Assembly (NCBI GenBank): GCA_033060915.1
Contig: CM065381.1
Coordinates: 36,611,836-36,675,835, forward strand
Length of the DNA: 64,000 nt
Direction: 5' to 3'
DNA from: Euryodendron excelsum
Lineage: Eukaryota > Streptophyta > Magnoliopsida > Ericales > Pentaphylacaceae
The position numbers and the translations under genes are program-made. This document shows positions 21,031-33,112 of this stretch, in pieces (position 1 is the stretch's first letter; every line of letters starts with the position of its first letter). Under the pieces are notes generated by a model that made no database searches, was not told where the DNA came from, and saw only the letters and a list, made by a program, of their open reading frames with translations.

Positions 21031-24000
21031 CAGAGCCTCATTCAACGTGAAAAGGGTCTGCAAACTTAACCTAAAAATCCTATATTTCGATATACAGAGC
21101 TCGAGTACCTCCTAAATCTTAGCCTCCCTAGGTTTTCCAAACCCTAGCCACCCTACATAAACCCTAGCCTTATATACACTCCTATACATCCCCATATACT
21201 CATACACTAGCCTTCAACCATCCTTTGAAGACTTGAAGAGCTGCCATCCAAAGCTTGAAGACAACTCCTAAAGACTGAAGGTGAAGATCAAGACAAAGAC
21301 CGAAGACTGAAGACAGCGCGGCGCGCAAAATAAAGGAGACATACGGTAGGCTTTCTCTTTAATTTTTTGCACTTCCCCCCCTCTCTTCTCTCTCCAACCC
21401 ACTTGGGTTTTCTCTATTTTAATCCCCCATCTCTTTCCCCCCCTTTCTTTGCATGCTTGAAACAAGGGGACTCCCAATCCATGTGTAGGATTAGACTATT
21501 GGAGGGTCACCGTGTCGGGGGCTTTCTTCTAGTCTAACCAAAGACCACGTGGGTCCAGCCCCCTTGATTATGTGGTGAAGCCTTAGTCTTGTATGTTCAC
21601 GACCCCAAATTGCATTGTGCATATCATAGTCTAGCATCTTCCAAAATTCGTTTTCAAAAGTTGTTTTCAAAAATCGTTTTCAAACTTGTTTTCAAAATTG
21701 CATCAAAAGCTCTTTTTCAAAAACATGTTTTCAAAATCACAATCCTAGGGTGATTCTAGCATTTTCATGGCTAGGGTTGCTTTAGGAAAGTGTTACATTA
21801 AAAGTGACCTTTTGGTCAATATTTTCAAACCTTATTGTTTTCAAAACCGCTTTCCTAAAGTGGTTCTAGCCTTCCTATGGTTAGAATTGCTTTAGGAAAG
21901 TGAGATATCTTTACTCCTTCTAGAAACTCTCTTTTCAAAAATCTCTTCCTAAAAATCTCTTTTTCAACATACTTTTCTAAAACTCTCCTCTCCAAAGTTG
22001 TTTTCAAAAGCTCCTTCGAAAATCTATTTTTCAAAACTCCCTTTTTCAACTCCTTTCCAAAATCCTCTCCCCAAAATCCACTTTCTAAAAACTCTCTCCA
22101 AAACTCTTTCCAAAAACTCCCTTTCCAAAATCTTCCTTCTAGAAAATTTCCCTCTGGGATTCTCCTTCCAAAATCTACGTTTCTAAAAACACACTTTCCA
22201 AAAACTCCTCCTTAGGATTCCCTTTTAGAAAACCTTCGTTTCCCAAAAATGCGCTTTCCAAAAACTCTTTCCTTAAAGCCTAAGTCAAGCCCTAGAGCTA
22301 ACCATTAGGAAACCCTAATTTTCTTTCCAAAAACATGGTTTTCAAACTTTGCCCCAAACCTAGGTTTCCAAAACCTCTTGTTTTCACATCCAAGTCATAC
22401 ACGTTTCCAAAATCTATTTCCTACGTCAAAACTATAATTTTCCAAATCTAGGGTTTCTAGAATCTCCCTTTCCAAATCTTTGCTGAATCAAATCTTCCCG
22501 TTAGGAAACCGAATCAAATCTCCCCGTTTAGGAAACTAGATCCCATCCTCCGTTTTTTGAAACAAAATCCAACTTTTCTCTTTTAAAAACAAAATCCAAT
22601 CCCTTCCTAATCCAAACCTTTCTTAATTCAAATCCTTCCTAAACTTCCACTTTCCTAAATCTTAAGTTTCCAAAACTTGAACATAAAAATCTTTCCTAAA
22701 TTTTAAAACTCAACTTTCAAATCTTTCCTAATTCAACCCTTTCCTAATCCTACCCCTTTTCCAAATCTCAACTTTCCAAATCTAATTTTTCAAATTCTTT
22801 CTAAGCTCAAACCTTTCCTAATCTCAAGATTTTCTAAAGCCCTAAGACTTTCTAAATCTTTAACTTTCGAAATTTCAAATCTTTCTAAATTCTAAACTTT
22901 CCAAAACTTCAAAATCTTTTCAAATCTAAAACTTTTCTAAATTCAAAACTTTCTTAATTCAAGACTTTCTTAAATTGAAACTTTTCTTAATTCAAACATT
23001 TCCTAAACTGAAAACTTTCCTTTTTCAAACCTTTCCTAAAACGAAACTTTCTTATTTTCAAAACTTCCTTGTTTTCAAAACTTTCCAAAATCAAAATTTC
23101 CCTTTTTCAAACATTTCTAAATTCGAAATTTTTCTTAATTCAAAACTTTCCAATTTTCAAAACTTCCCTAATTCAAAACTTTCCTAATTTGAAAACCTTT
23201 CCTATTTCGAAAACTTTCTAAATTCGAAACTTTCTTAAACCTAAAACTTTCCTAAATCAAAACTTTCCAAAAATGAAACCTTCCTAAATCGGACCTTTCT
23301 TAATTCGAACCTTTCCTAAGTGCAATCTTTCCTAAGTCACCTATCTTTCCTAAGTCTAGGTTTCCTAAACCTCCATCTTTCCAAAGCCAAGTCTTTCCAA
23401 AATCTATCTCTTCAAATCAAAGTCCAATCTTCTCAATTTCAATTTTTAATCTCCTCTTCTAATTTCAAGTCAAATTTAATTTGCAATTCAATCTCTTTTC
23501 AAATCAAACCTTCTATTTTTAATCGGAATCCGATCCGAACTATGACTGACCTGATTCCCCCGAAGGGATATGTAGGCAACCTTCATAGGTGCGGTCACAA
23601 TACTTTTCAAACTTTCAATTCCACCCTCATGGGTGCGGTTTTCAAAATCTTTTCAAATCTCAAACTCCAATCTATTTTCAAAATTCCAAAATTTCTATTT
23701 TCAAACTTCTACTTTCAATTTTCAAACTTTCCAATTTCAATTCTATCTCTTCAAATCTCTTTTCAAATCAAATTAACTTCTTTTCAAATCTCTTTTCTAA
23801 ATCAATTTTCTTTCCTTACACTTGCATCCCATGCATCTTGTTAATTTTCAAGCATTGTTTTTCAAAGTAGATAGGATTGAACTATAGTTAGTTAAAGACT
23901 CTTATAAGTGAATCTAGGGTAGATTGACACGTAGGTACCGAAATGGCGGGGTAGGGTGATAGCTTAGTGCGTTTTCCCAACACATAACCAACCTCCGAAC

Positions 24001-24366
24001 CTAGGATCACTGTTTTTGAAAGACCAAAAGGAGTTATTTTTCTAAAAATGGCTAAATATTTTTCAAAGGTTGCCAAACAACCCGTTTTCTTAAAAACCCT
24101 CTCTTGAGGAGATCTTTTCAAATCGTTTTTCAAAAACCCTAAGTGTAGTCTTCGGATTATTCTTAGCTTTTAGGTGACCTAACTCACCTTAATCAAGTTA
24201 GGTGGCGACTCCGAATCTTTTTCAAAAGCCCTTTATTCAAACCAATTTTTCAATTCAAACCTAGTCGCACTCATTCTTCTAGGAGGGTGAGTTCTAACGA
24301 GAGAGTACAACATTTTTCTCGCTTGTGTGAGTATTCCTCGGGTGCGAAAAATCTGGGCGCGACAGC

Positions 24367-24384
24367 TAGTGACTCCATTGGGGA
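24367..24384 (+). other. Primer-binding site of element A (tRNA-Arg type)
   Basis: TAGTGACTCCATTGGGGA starts 2 bp after the LTR. It aligns with TGGTGACTCCGGTGGGGA (59838-59855) and the minus-strand site at 53965-53982, and resembles the tRNA-Arg-complementary site of Ogre elements. The second base is changed (G to A). Confidence 0.8.
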
Positions 24385-25903
24385 CACTTAGAGGGTTAGG
24401 CCGTTAATCATGTCTCTTTACCCTTTACCTATGTAGACTTTTCAATTAACTTGGTTCAGTCCTATTCACTTTAAATTTTCAAAACTAAATTTTCAAAATT
24501 GTTTAAAAAAAAAAACATGCATTTATTCATATTATCTTGTATCATGTTTGTCATTCACATACTGACACTTGCATCTTTGTTTTGTTAGTGCGCTTTATGT
24601 TTAAACATTATTAACTACTTTGCATGAATGTGATGTACAGGATGAATGGGAGTTGTTGAGCCCTTTCCTCCACTTTTAAAAATCACACACACACTGCATG
24701 TGCACTTGCATTCTGCATACTTGCATACCTTGATATGTCCTTTCTAGTTAGAAAGGGGGAACGGTATATTGGTTGTGGGCAAGATGCTGTGTCAGTTTCT
24801 TCGCCTACGGCCTCTTGATGGTTCCCCCGCTCGGATCACCGACCGATCATGACACCACCTCGGGGAGTGGGCCTAGGTTTGAAGATCTGGGGACCGAGCC
24901 TTTTTAGGATGCATTAGTCAACCTTCAACCTCACACTCATATAGACACCATGCATAGCCGAACCTCTGCCGGATTTAGGACACGAGCACCGTTTTCAAAA
25001 TCACGGAGGAAAGGGCGACTGCTTTTATTTTCATTTATACCTGCCATTATAATGCTTGTATTTATACTGTAATAATGCCTATCTAACTGTTCATGCATGC
25101 ATGTTTACTTCAATTGTACCTTCTCTCCTTATACTTTTTGCATATTCATGCATTCAATATCCCATGTCAAGACAAGAGTTCCAAGTAACTCAAGTCACTG
25201 CATTCTCATGTATATGATCAACCCATTGAGAGTGACACCAACGTTACTCTCCTTTGTATTAAACCTACCCAAACCCTAAGGGTTCCCGCGTAACCTTAAG
25301 GACTCATTGCATGCATCTTGATTCATTCCATAAGAGGGGCCCCAATCCCTCTATGCTCACGAAGATAGGGTTGCCAAGAAGACAAGGGGCAATCAATCAA
25401 CAAGGTCTCTCAGCGACCTCCTCAGCATCAGATTCAAGGAAGGTGAAGACTCAAGAGTAGTTTAGGGTTTCCCTTTGTAAAATTAGATAGGTGGAAGTCC
25501 GAAGGAAAATGTTCCCCCTCCCCCATTAAAATGTATTTCAATTCTTTTGTATCTTAAACCCAAAATTTAATGTACTTCTTTATTTTTATGAATGAATGCA
25601 TGAATGGCTGAAGATTCCCACCTGACGGTAAAGTGTCTGCATACAGGGGCAAACCCCCTATCTCTAAAAGTGAGCCAATACATCATGTTTAGTCTCCCTC
25701 TCAAGCAGGGGCAACCCAAGGACATGCATTGCATAAAATTCTCTAAAAACCAAAAACTAACTTGTGACTTGTGTTTTTGTCTTTTTCTTTTTTTCTTTTT
25801 ATTTCTATTTACAGAAGCCACCTTACACTGAGTCAACATTACTCCCAAGAAAGTGCAACATCCACCTAGGGATCCTATTATCACTCGGCACAAAGCATCA
25901 CTG
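24385..25903 (+). other. Untranslated leader of element A between PBS and gag
   Basis: No convincing open frame is seen; in particular no Ogre-type ORF1. It contains a short CA repeat (about 24682-24700) and T-rich tracts. The same leader occurs reversed in element B (52367-53964). Confidence 0.65.
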
Positions 25904-27910
25904 ATGGCTGCTAACCCTGAAGAATCCTCTCAAGTCTCTCGATAGGAAGTTAATGAAATGAGGACTAAGATGGATGAGATACTCAAACTCATTCAAACTT
26001 TGGCCATGAAGGATGCTAATGCGGTCCCGTCATCATCAACGACTTCATCTAAAGACCTTGAACCCGCTAATCCGAGGATCTTGCTTCAGTCTGACAATAC
26101 TGGGAAAACCAAAGAAGATGCCAAAAGGGTCAATACTGAAGAAGAGGAGACCATATTGCTTTCACCTATTACGAAGAAGGCCTCTCTAGACCCTCTCAGT
26201 CTAAAAATCCAAGGGTTGGAGGATTCGTTGCGAAGTCTCCATGGCCATGATGCTTACGGATTCACCTCCTATGATGAGTTATGTTTCTTCCTTTACCACC
26301 CAAGGCCTGCTAAGTTTAAAATGCCTAACTTCCAGAAGTACAATGGTACCGATAACCCTGTTGCTCATCTTCGTCTATATGCTGGAGCACTAAGTGGACA
26401 TGGCCACGACCCGAAGCTCCTTATGCAGTTATTCTAACACAGCCTCACCGGGTCGGCTCTACAATGGTTCGCTCGTCTGGACTTAAGGAAGATCACAACC
26501 TGGATGGAGTTAGTCAATGCATTCAAAGCCCAATACCGTCACAACATTGATCTCACTTCCGATCGCTGGTCCTTGATGACGATGAGCAAGGGTGAGAAGG
26601 AGAATTTTAAAGCATACGCCCTAAGATGGAGGGAGGCCGCTGCACAAGTTAATCCCCCGTTGGAAGAAAAGGAGTATGTACAACTATTTATACATACTTT
26701 TCAAGGTATATTCTATGAGAAACTCTGCACAAGCGTGGGAAAAAGCTTCTCCGAACTCATCATGCAAGGGGAAATGATAGAAAACGGCCTCAAGACAGGA
26801 AGAATCACGGATCCCTATGCCAAGACCAGAGAAAATACTGCTAACATAGCCAAGAAGGTGGCTACTACAAGGGGCACGATCAGGAAGGAAAATGAAGTGT
26901 CTACTATTCTGCCTAGCCAACCACCTCAATACCGACCTCCGCTCCAATCACCCCAAGTCCTGCCCTTACCCACCTTGACCATGCCTGCTCCAAACCCAAA
27001 TTATGATCCCGCTGGGGTACGATCCAACTTCAATAGACCTGCTCGACGTATCCGCACCTTCGACGCCTTAGCCTGCACCCAAACCGAGGCCAACCATAGC
27101 CTTCTAAAGAACAACATCGTGAAGCCCGTCCCTGCTCATCCGCTACCAAGCCCTCTACCCCCAACCTTTAATGCTACCCTTACATGTGAATCTCATTCAG
27201 GTGGCTAGGGGCATGACACCGAAAGCTGCTTTGCTCTCAAGCACAAGATCCAAGACCTGATTGACAATAAGACCATTAATTTGCAGCCAGTAAAACCTGC
27301 TCCCACTCCCAATGTGACTGCTAACCCTCTGCCAGATCACACTGTCAATATGATACTAGTAGAAATGGAAGGCGAGGGAGTGTTTGACGAGCCCGAAGCC
27401 GAGGATTATGAGGACAATTGGGAGACCGAGGAAGAAGATGACTGGGAGGAGGATCTCCCATTATGTCCAATCTATCTCCATAACCCTGATGAAGTGCCTG
27501 ATGCTTCTGACTGGCCCATTGAGGAGCCAATGTTCCTGGGAGATGAGACTACTGAAAACATGGTTGCTGATGGATGGGGTGCTGAGTTTCTGCATCCGAA
27601 ATATGCTGCGGCCGAACGTCATTTGCTAGAGAGTCATTGGCCTACGAATGAGTACAACTATAAAGAAATGAGCTGGAGGATAGAGAAGCCAAGAGCACAA
27701 GCAGAGCCATTCGAATTGGAAGGGGGTGAGCTGGTTACCCTGTTTATAGAAGAACCCGCTACACAAAACAAGAAGGAGGCTGACAACCGCATCAACAGTG
27801 GCAACGCCTGTGGAGCTCTAGGGGAAGCCTTTGCTTATCTTGCCTTGGCAGAGCATCCGGGTCGCGAATGGAGCGTCGAAGATTTGGGGATTGTCCTAAG
27901 GCCGTACTAA
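25904..27910 (+). pseudogene. gag: gag of element A (Tat-type, no pol follows)
   Basis: ATG at 25904 opens a frame of 668 codons broken by three stops (TAG 25943, TAA 26435, TAG 27206) but by no frameshift. Seen in order: N-terminal region with a KMDEILKLI helix, the Retrotrans_gag core (FKMPNFQKYNGTDNPVAHL, then SLMTMSKGEKENFKAYA and FYEKL), a Pro-rich linker, a zinc-knuckle-like CX2H...GHX4C (27185-27229, containing the third stop) followed by ALKHKIQDLID, then an acidic C-terminal part with DWEEDLPLCPIYL. Gag packages the genomic RNA in the capsid. The frame ends at 27910 with no protease motif and no RT frame after it. Element B gives the same gag on the minus strand. The start and core are well supported; the C-terminal part is specific to this family. 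Confidence 0.85.
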
Positions 27911-29913
27911 AAATGGGTTTCTTGCACAAGCGTACAAGAGAGGGGTGGTTTCACCCACTTTCTTTCTATCCCTTTTACTTATTGTTTTTAAATTAATGTT
28001 TACATTTTCTTATTGCCTAAGAACCTTATGCTTTTCGTAAAAATAATAATAATCAAATGACAGTCCTTTATTCCATTGCTGTTGTCTTGTCTTTCTTGGA
28101 AATAGTGACTAATTTTTACGCAAGCGGCATGGTTTGTCTTATGGAATGATCCAACTTGAAGGGATGATAGCATGAGTTAACCACTCGCCAAATGATCAGC
28201 CTTCCACAGAGAGAGAGAATAAGGATGAGTGAGAATACTACCCAAAGGCAGCACTTGCAAGACTCTGAGGCTAAGCGATGTGTGGCCAGTTTATCAAGAG
28301 GAAGAGGAGCCATCTTTCATTCCCCCACATATAAAGAATAAATAACTAAATGTGCTCATATTCCCTTTGCTTAACCCCTAGAGCCTCGCGAAAAGCGAAA
28401 ATTTTCTTTGTCAACCCTGATCCAAGACTGTCCTCCCCACACTGGGGCAGACAATAGTAACAAACTCTAGGAGTAGTGTCTACCTCTATCATGCTAGGAT
28501 AGTGTTGAAAACTCTATGGATCAAGCAATCTAATTCAAAGTGAAGAGAGGCCCTCATTTCATTTTCCATACAGTCAAAAGCAACCCCTTGCCAAACCCGT
28601 CGAGCCACTTATCATTTCTTAACAAAACCCCAACCTAGGGATCACTGCCCACACTGGGTATATTGAGCTACCAAGGGAAAAGGTTTAAGGGAAAAGGGTT
28701 AAGGAATTGTTTCGTTTCGTAAAAGAAAAGAAGAGAAATAGAAAAGAAAAGCAAAAGAGAGGAGTTGCCAAGGGGCAAGAGGCCAAAAAAAAAAAAAAAC
28801 CATGATTCTAAGGAAAGGCCTGAAGAAAATCATGATTGGGTCATCTTCAAAAGCATATAAGAAGAACAAATGAGGAAAAATTTATGTCTATCTCAAAAAG
28901 GTATATAGAAAGGGTGAAAGAACAAGGTTATTTTCACCTTGAAAAATATATGGTCAAAAGTAAGAAGGAAATTTAAAGGTGATCCTAGGTTACAAGAAAA
29001 TCCAGTAGAAACAATAGGTTTGAGCCTTTACCCTTTCTGACAAAACTCCGAAACCATGGCCTACATTACAACCCTATTAAAGTCCCCTCTGATTGAAAAT
29101 AGATTGCTTGATCTAAACGAGTTAGATACACTGCCAAAGCTTAAAAAAAAAAAAAAAAAAAAAGATGCTAATCCTACTGAAAAATGGTTAAGGACAATAT
29201 GGATCTAAACCTTGCTGAAAACAACATTGAATTTGAGCCTACATATCTCATTGTTTCTAAAACCCCATAACCTAGCCTACATTACGGTCCTAAACAAAGT
29301 CTCCTCGGATTGAAATGACTGGCCACTTATCGCTCTGCCAAAGGTTAGGTAAGCTGTTGCTAAAACCCCGAGAATCGAGAGTCTCAGCCCAATAACCCTA
29401 TACACTAACCTTGAGATAGGAAGTGGGAGGCGGTCAAGAGGTTGAGAAAGGTTTGAAGTGCTATCATCCAATCAAGGTAGGGTTGAGCCGGAAAAGAGGC
29501 TAAATACCTGAGGAGAAGGGAGTTACCATTCCCAAGACTACAAGTCTAACAGCACCCTGTGTCATTCTATTAACATATTTCTAACTTGTGCATATGTTAA
29601 AAAAAATAAAAAAAATAAAAATAAAAATAAAAATAAAAAAAAAATAAATAAATAAAAAAAAATCAGCATGGGCTTTGCACACATAGGATATAACACCCTA
29701 TAGAAATAGAAGTCATCAGCATCAACTCAGTAACAGATATCTAACATCATCATACATCACATGCCTCTGATCATATGTATCTGTCTATCCGTGCATCTAA
29801 GTACCATAAATATCCATTCTTATACCAAACTATGCAAAATAAAACTGTCTAACATCAACACAACTTAGGGACTAGGGGCAAAAGAAGATCAGAGTCTCCA
29901 CAAGGGGCATCAA
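27911..29913. other. Non-coding spacer between convergent gag and PMD genes of element A
   Basis: No supported gene. The spacer is homologous to 38825-40803 of element B in inverse orientation, for example around 29190-29240 versus 39490-39550. It has poly-A runs at 28787-28799 and 29143-29163 and an A/T-only low-complexity tract at 29599-29662. Both flanking genes end at its borders, so it would hold their 3' ends. Confidence 0.7.
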
Positions 29914-31759
29914 TCACAGGTCGAAGTCGATGTCATCTAGATCAAAATCCCCGAAACCTGGCATCAGAGGAGGGGGGTAACTACTCGAAGCACCACCATC
30001 CTGCAGGGGAGATAGAACCAAAATCAGCCGCAAGCAAAAGGAACTAAGCAACAGCAGAGCAAGAAGAAGCAGAGAGAGAATAACATACCCCCCCACCACC
30101 CAACTGAGATAACCAAGCCGTCAGGGAAGCTACCTCGGCCTAGTACTGGTCCCGCTCTATCTGGTACCGGTTTCTCTGGTTTCTCACAGCAATAAACTCG
30201 GCTTGGGGCACATATCCTCTAGCACGGTGCCACAAGTCAACCACCTCCTGGCCAACAGCGTACCCGCCGACTACTACCTCAAACCGGGTGAAGGCACCAA
30301 CCGAATGAGCCCCAAAGTGCGTAGCATAATCCGTATCCGGAGGGAGCAAGAACTCGGCACTTGGCTGACGCTCCTGATAAGGGATGGGCACTCCTACCAC
30401 CAGGGCTCCAAACATATACTCCGGTGGAGCTCCTGCTGATTGGAACTCCTCGTGAAACTGCCACCAGTGCCGCTCTCCAAGATAGGACTCCCAAGTGTCA
30501 TCACTAAGAAAAGCAGCTCTCGACAGGGAAAATGGGACTAGGTACCGGACTGTCTCGTAATGGACTGATCCAATGAAGGGCCGCCAGGTCACATCCCTCG
30601 CCTCAATTAGCTCCAGGTTAGCCCGGAGCGTCACAAAGTCAGTAATCTCCGATCGCTGGGCTACCCGGTCACGAGCCCACCTCAAAGCGCGAGGATAGAG
30701 ATCATCATCAACAACTATAGGGCGACGCACCCGCAGGTACTCGTAACTCCACCAGACAAGGAAGGGCCAAATGCTAGTCATGCTACCCCAACGAGAAGAA
30801 GTCCGAACCCGCATCGATTGAAGAAAGCAGCCAAAAGAAAAGGATCCCCAGTCCAACTCAGACAAAGCTCCCAGATTGGCTACTATACTCACCAAACGGC
30901 ACGGCACGAGTGACTTGTTGTTGTTGCAGAAGCAGCTAAAGATGATGTACAACACAAGTCACCGTCTCATGATATCCTGCCTGGCAAGCGATGGCCCAGT
31001 AGCAAAAGTACGCTCACCCTGACTAATCCAAGAGACTGGGAAGGCAGAACGCTCAGGCTGAGGCAAATCCAACAGCAAATAGGCCTCGTCCCTGCTGACC
31101 GGATGCAAGGTGATCTGCCGGCCGACAAAGGAGAGTCCTGTAATAATCGCCCAATCTAAAGGAGTGGGGCCTAACTCGAAGCCGACAAAATGGAAGGTCC
31201 CAGTCTCCCCGAACCACCTCTCGACAAGTGCCAGTACCAAATGCCGGTTCAGGCGGTTAGCCTGTAATCCCATAAAGGCGCCAAACACGATCTCTGCCAA
31301 GAAGGCGCAATATGATGGGGTAGCCTACTGCATGGTCACAAACACCTGATGAACAGCCCCTCGGAAAGCTGTATGTACCCGCGGATGTGGCAAATGCTGT
31401 CTGGAGTATACACTAGGATGATAGGCCAAATCCCCGAGAGGTGGGACATCTGGTATTTGTAGATCTCCCAAGTTGGCATCTGTCTACCTATGCTTGGAAG
31501 AAGCTCTCCCATAGCCGGTCATCTAGTCCCCAAGGCCCGGTACCTCCTCCTCGGCGTCAATATCCTCGACAAAAGCCTGCTCAACCGGAGGAAAAAGGTC
31601 GACAGGTGGTCTACTCCCCTGCCCGCTCTGGCTAGATGATGATCGTCCGGTAGATCGTCGACTACCTCTAGATCGACTAGAGCCGCTAGCAGAATCTGTC
31701 TGGGCCGCCTTCCCCGAGCACCGCCTCCTCTCCAAACCGTCATCACCCGCATCTGCCAT
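29914..31759 (-). pseudogene. Antisense PMD (plant mobile domain) gene of element A
   Basis: It runs against gag. ATG at 31759 sits just after an intron-acceptor-like sequence (TACTAAC, then TTTTTAGG). Exon 1 (31759-30089) is 557 codons in a single frame with stops at 31523, 31325, 30959 and 30140 and no frameshift. Exon 2 (30000-29914) codes 28 residues with the acidic end DIDFDL. N-terminal Ser/Arg-rich tail, then the PMD core: RHLVLALVERWFGE, FVGFELGPTPLDWAIITGLS, ALSELDWGSFSFG, PEYMFGALV, HFGAHSVGAFTRFE. The sequence is colinear with the copy in element B. PMD proteins (MAIN, MAIL1 in Arabidopsis) are linked to transposon silencing and transcript processing, and PMDs are known inside transposons. 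What this one does for the element is unknown. The family call rests on motif recognition, not a profile search. Confidence 0.75.
30001..30088 (-). other. Predicted spliceosomal intron in the PMD gene of A (88 bp)
   Basis: On the minus strand the donor is GG|GTATGTTA (30088) and the acceptor TCCCCTGCAG|GATGG (30001), with a pyrimidine-rich interior, phase 0. Reading through would give a hydrophobic, non-conserved stretch. Splicing joins a glycine run to D-GGASSS, as in element B (38657-38740). Only the PMD-sense transcript can splice it; the element's genomic RNA carries its complement. Confidence 0.8.
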
Positions 31760-33089
31760 CCTAAAAAGGTAAGCCAAGGTAAGTGATGTTAGTACATCAT
31801 CCATGCATCTCAAATAACAGTAAAATAAAACAAACAAATAACACAAAACAAATAAAGGATTTTGAATAACAAATCAAAAACAAAATTTTCACGCATCTTG
31901 ATTTTCCAACTCCAAATCACATCTCAAGGGTTCTCTGCCTTTTTCCTTCAAAAAGATTTTATTTCTAAAAATTTTAACTAACTCTTTCCATAATTTCTAA
32001 AAATTTCGGCAGAGTCCCGTTGAAAAATGGCCCCTACAACGCCCATGACATCAACACAAAACACGAAATATGCACCTTCCAACGCCACAATCACATAACA
32101 ATGGCACCCGTGCACATTTTCCAATTTTTCAAAAATTTCAAAACTCATGTTTTATTTTTCAAATAAATCAATGGTTTTCAAAAAGTTTTCAAAATTTTTC
32201 AAAATCACCTCAAATGCTTTCAAAATATTCCTACATTTTTTCCAAATTTCAAACTTTAAAAATTTCATCAATTTCTTGAATTTTCTAATTTTTTCTAATT
32301 TTCTAAATATTTTTTTATTTTTCAAAAAATAAAAAATTCACCGAGTTTTCAAAAAATCACGAAACTTCATACGGTTGTTAAACACATTTTTCTAAGTAAG
32401 GCACATTGCACAAAAACATAACCAGAAAACCTAATACCCATGCTTATAGGAACAAATTTCCTATTCCTGCAGAAAACCCCCTTCACACATTTACATAGAA
32501 TCACTCAAATTCAATCAAACAACCATCAAAATGCAAAAACAACATCACTAAAGTGTTCAAAACATATCAAAACATTAATTTCCACTATTCACATGATTCA
32601 AATGAAGTTCTACACATCAAAATCAACAAAATTTGAAAACTCACCTTTTGGAAGTTCTCCGGCGAAATCTTCACTTCCGGCGACTTTTCCGGCGACGTGG
32701 ACTCCTTCCGGCAATCACCCACGGTCCCCAAGGAGTGCTCCTTCAAGGTTCAAGTCGATTTCCACTTGAAGACTCTCGGATTTTTCAAAAACTCTTCAAA
32801 TCCCGTAACTGTTCGAACCAAAAATTTTCTGGTTTTTTTTTAACATTAAGCCTGGCGCCACTAGCAGAGGCGCCAGTGCTTTATTGCCAAAGGCGCCACT
32901 GCTAGTGGCGCCAGTTCTAAATTTTGGGCAGTTTTGCCCTTTTTCCGCCAAAACTCGTTTTCGAAGGCCTTTTTGGCCCATTATCCGTTTTCGACCCCCG
33001 TTGTCGAAAGGTTTTCAATGTCTGTCCCTCCGACTGCCTCGCGGTCAACATGGGACTCTTACTCTTATCGTTTTCTGTCTTTGACAAGC
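31760..33089 (-). other. Upstream region of the PMD gene in element A, with TGGCGCCA palindromes at 32851-32913
   Basis: No gene. It matches 16568-18589 of element B. Palindromes with TGGCGCC / GGCGCCA arms lie at 32851-32875 and 32891-32913, adjacent to the 3' LTR. They echo those before the LTR TATA box. The stretch 31860-32640 is AT-rich with many CAAAATTT words. A branch-point-like TACTAAC and AG near 31760-31790 suggest that a 5' UTR intron ends just before the ATG. Confidence 0.55.
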
Positions 33090-33112
33090 AAAGACAGAAA
33101 AAGAGGGGCAGC
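33090..33112 (+). other. Polypurine tract of element A
   Basis: AAAGACAGAAAAAGAGGGGC followed by AGC lies directly before the 3' LTR, and the same tract precedes the 3' LTR of B on the other strand. Confidence 0.88.

Larger units (their letters stand above)
19447..24364 (+). repeat. Element A 5' LTR (4918 bp)
   Basis: U3 spans 19447 to about 21050, R/U5 from there to 24364. U3 has a short array of the 80-bp unit, a 29-bp hairpin repeat array (19690-20110), degenerate GC-rich repeats with the core GACCACACCGGCTCTGGGTA (20150-20830) and the promoter. R/U5 is G-poor and built of words such as AAAACTTTCCTAATTC. Compared with the 3' LTR it has more 29-bp units and an extra copy of a GC-rich block near 20350-20470. 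Near the LTR ends a 105-bp sample differs at about six positions. Confidence 0.92.

Noticed and set aside
23320..23844. 174-codon frame in the element A 5' LTR (and similar Phe/Ser/Lys-rich frames elsewhere)
   Set aside because: Produced by low-complexity G-poor sequence lacking TAG and TGA; composition alone explains it, and it lies in R/U5.
24385..25903. Ogre-type ORF1 upstream of gag
   Set aside because: No frame of meaningful length, and nothing shared with the same region of element B at protein level.
27911..29913. Decayed pol between gag and PMD in element A
   Set aside because: I saw no RT, RNase H, protease or integrase motif in any frame; a profile search would be the decisive test.
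30001..30099. Membrane protein start (hydrophobic frame 29914-30099)
   Set aside because: The hydrophobic part is the pyrimidine-rich intron read through; splice sites and the alignment with element B explain it better.
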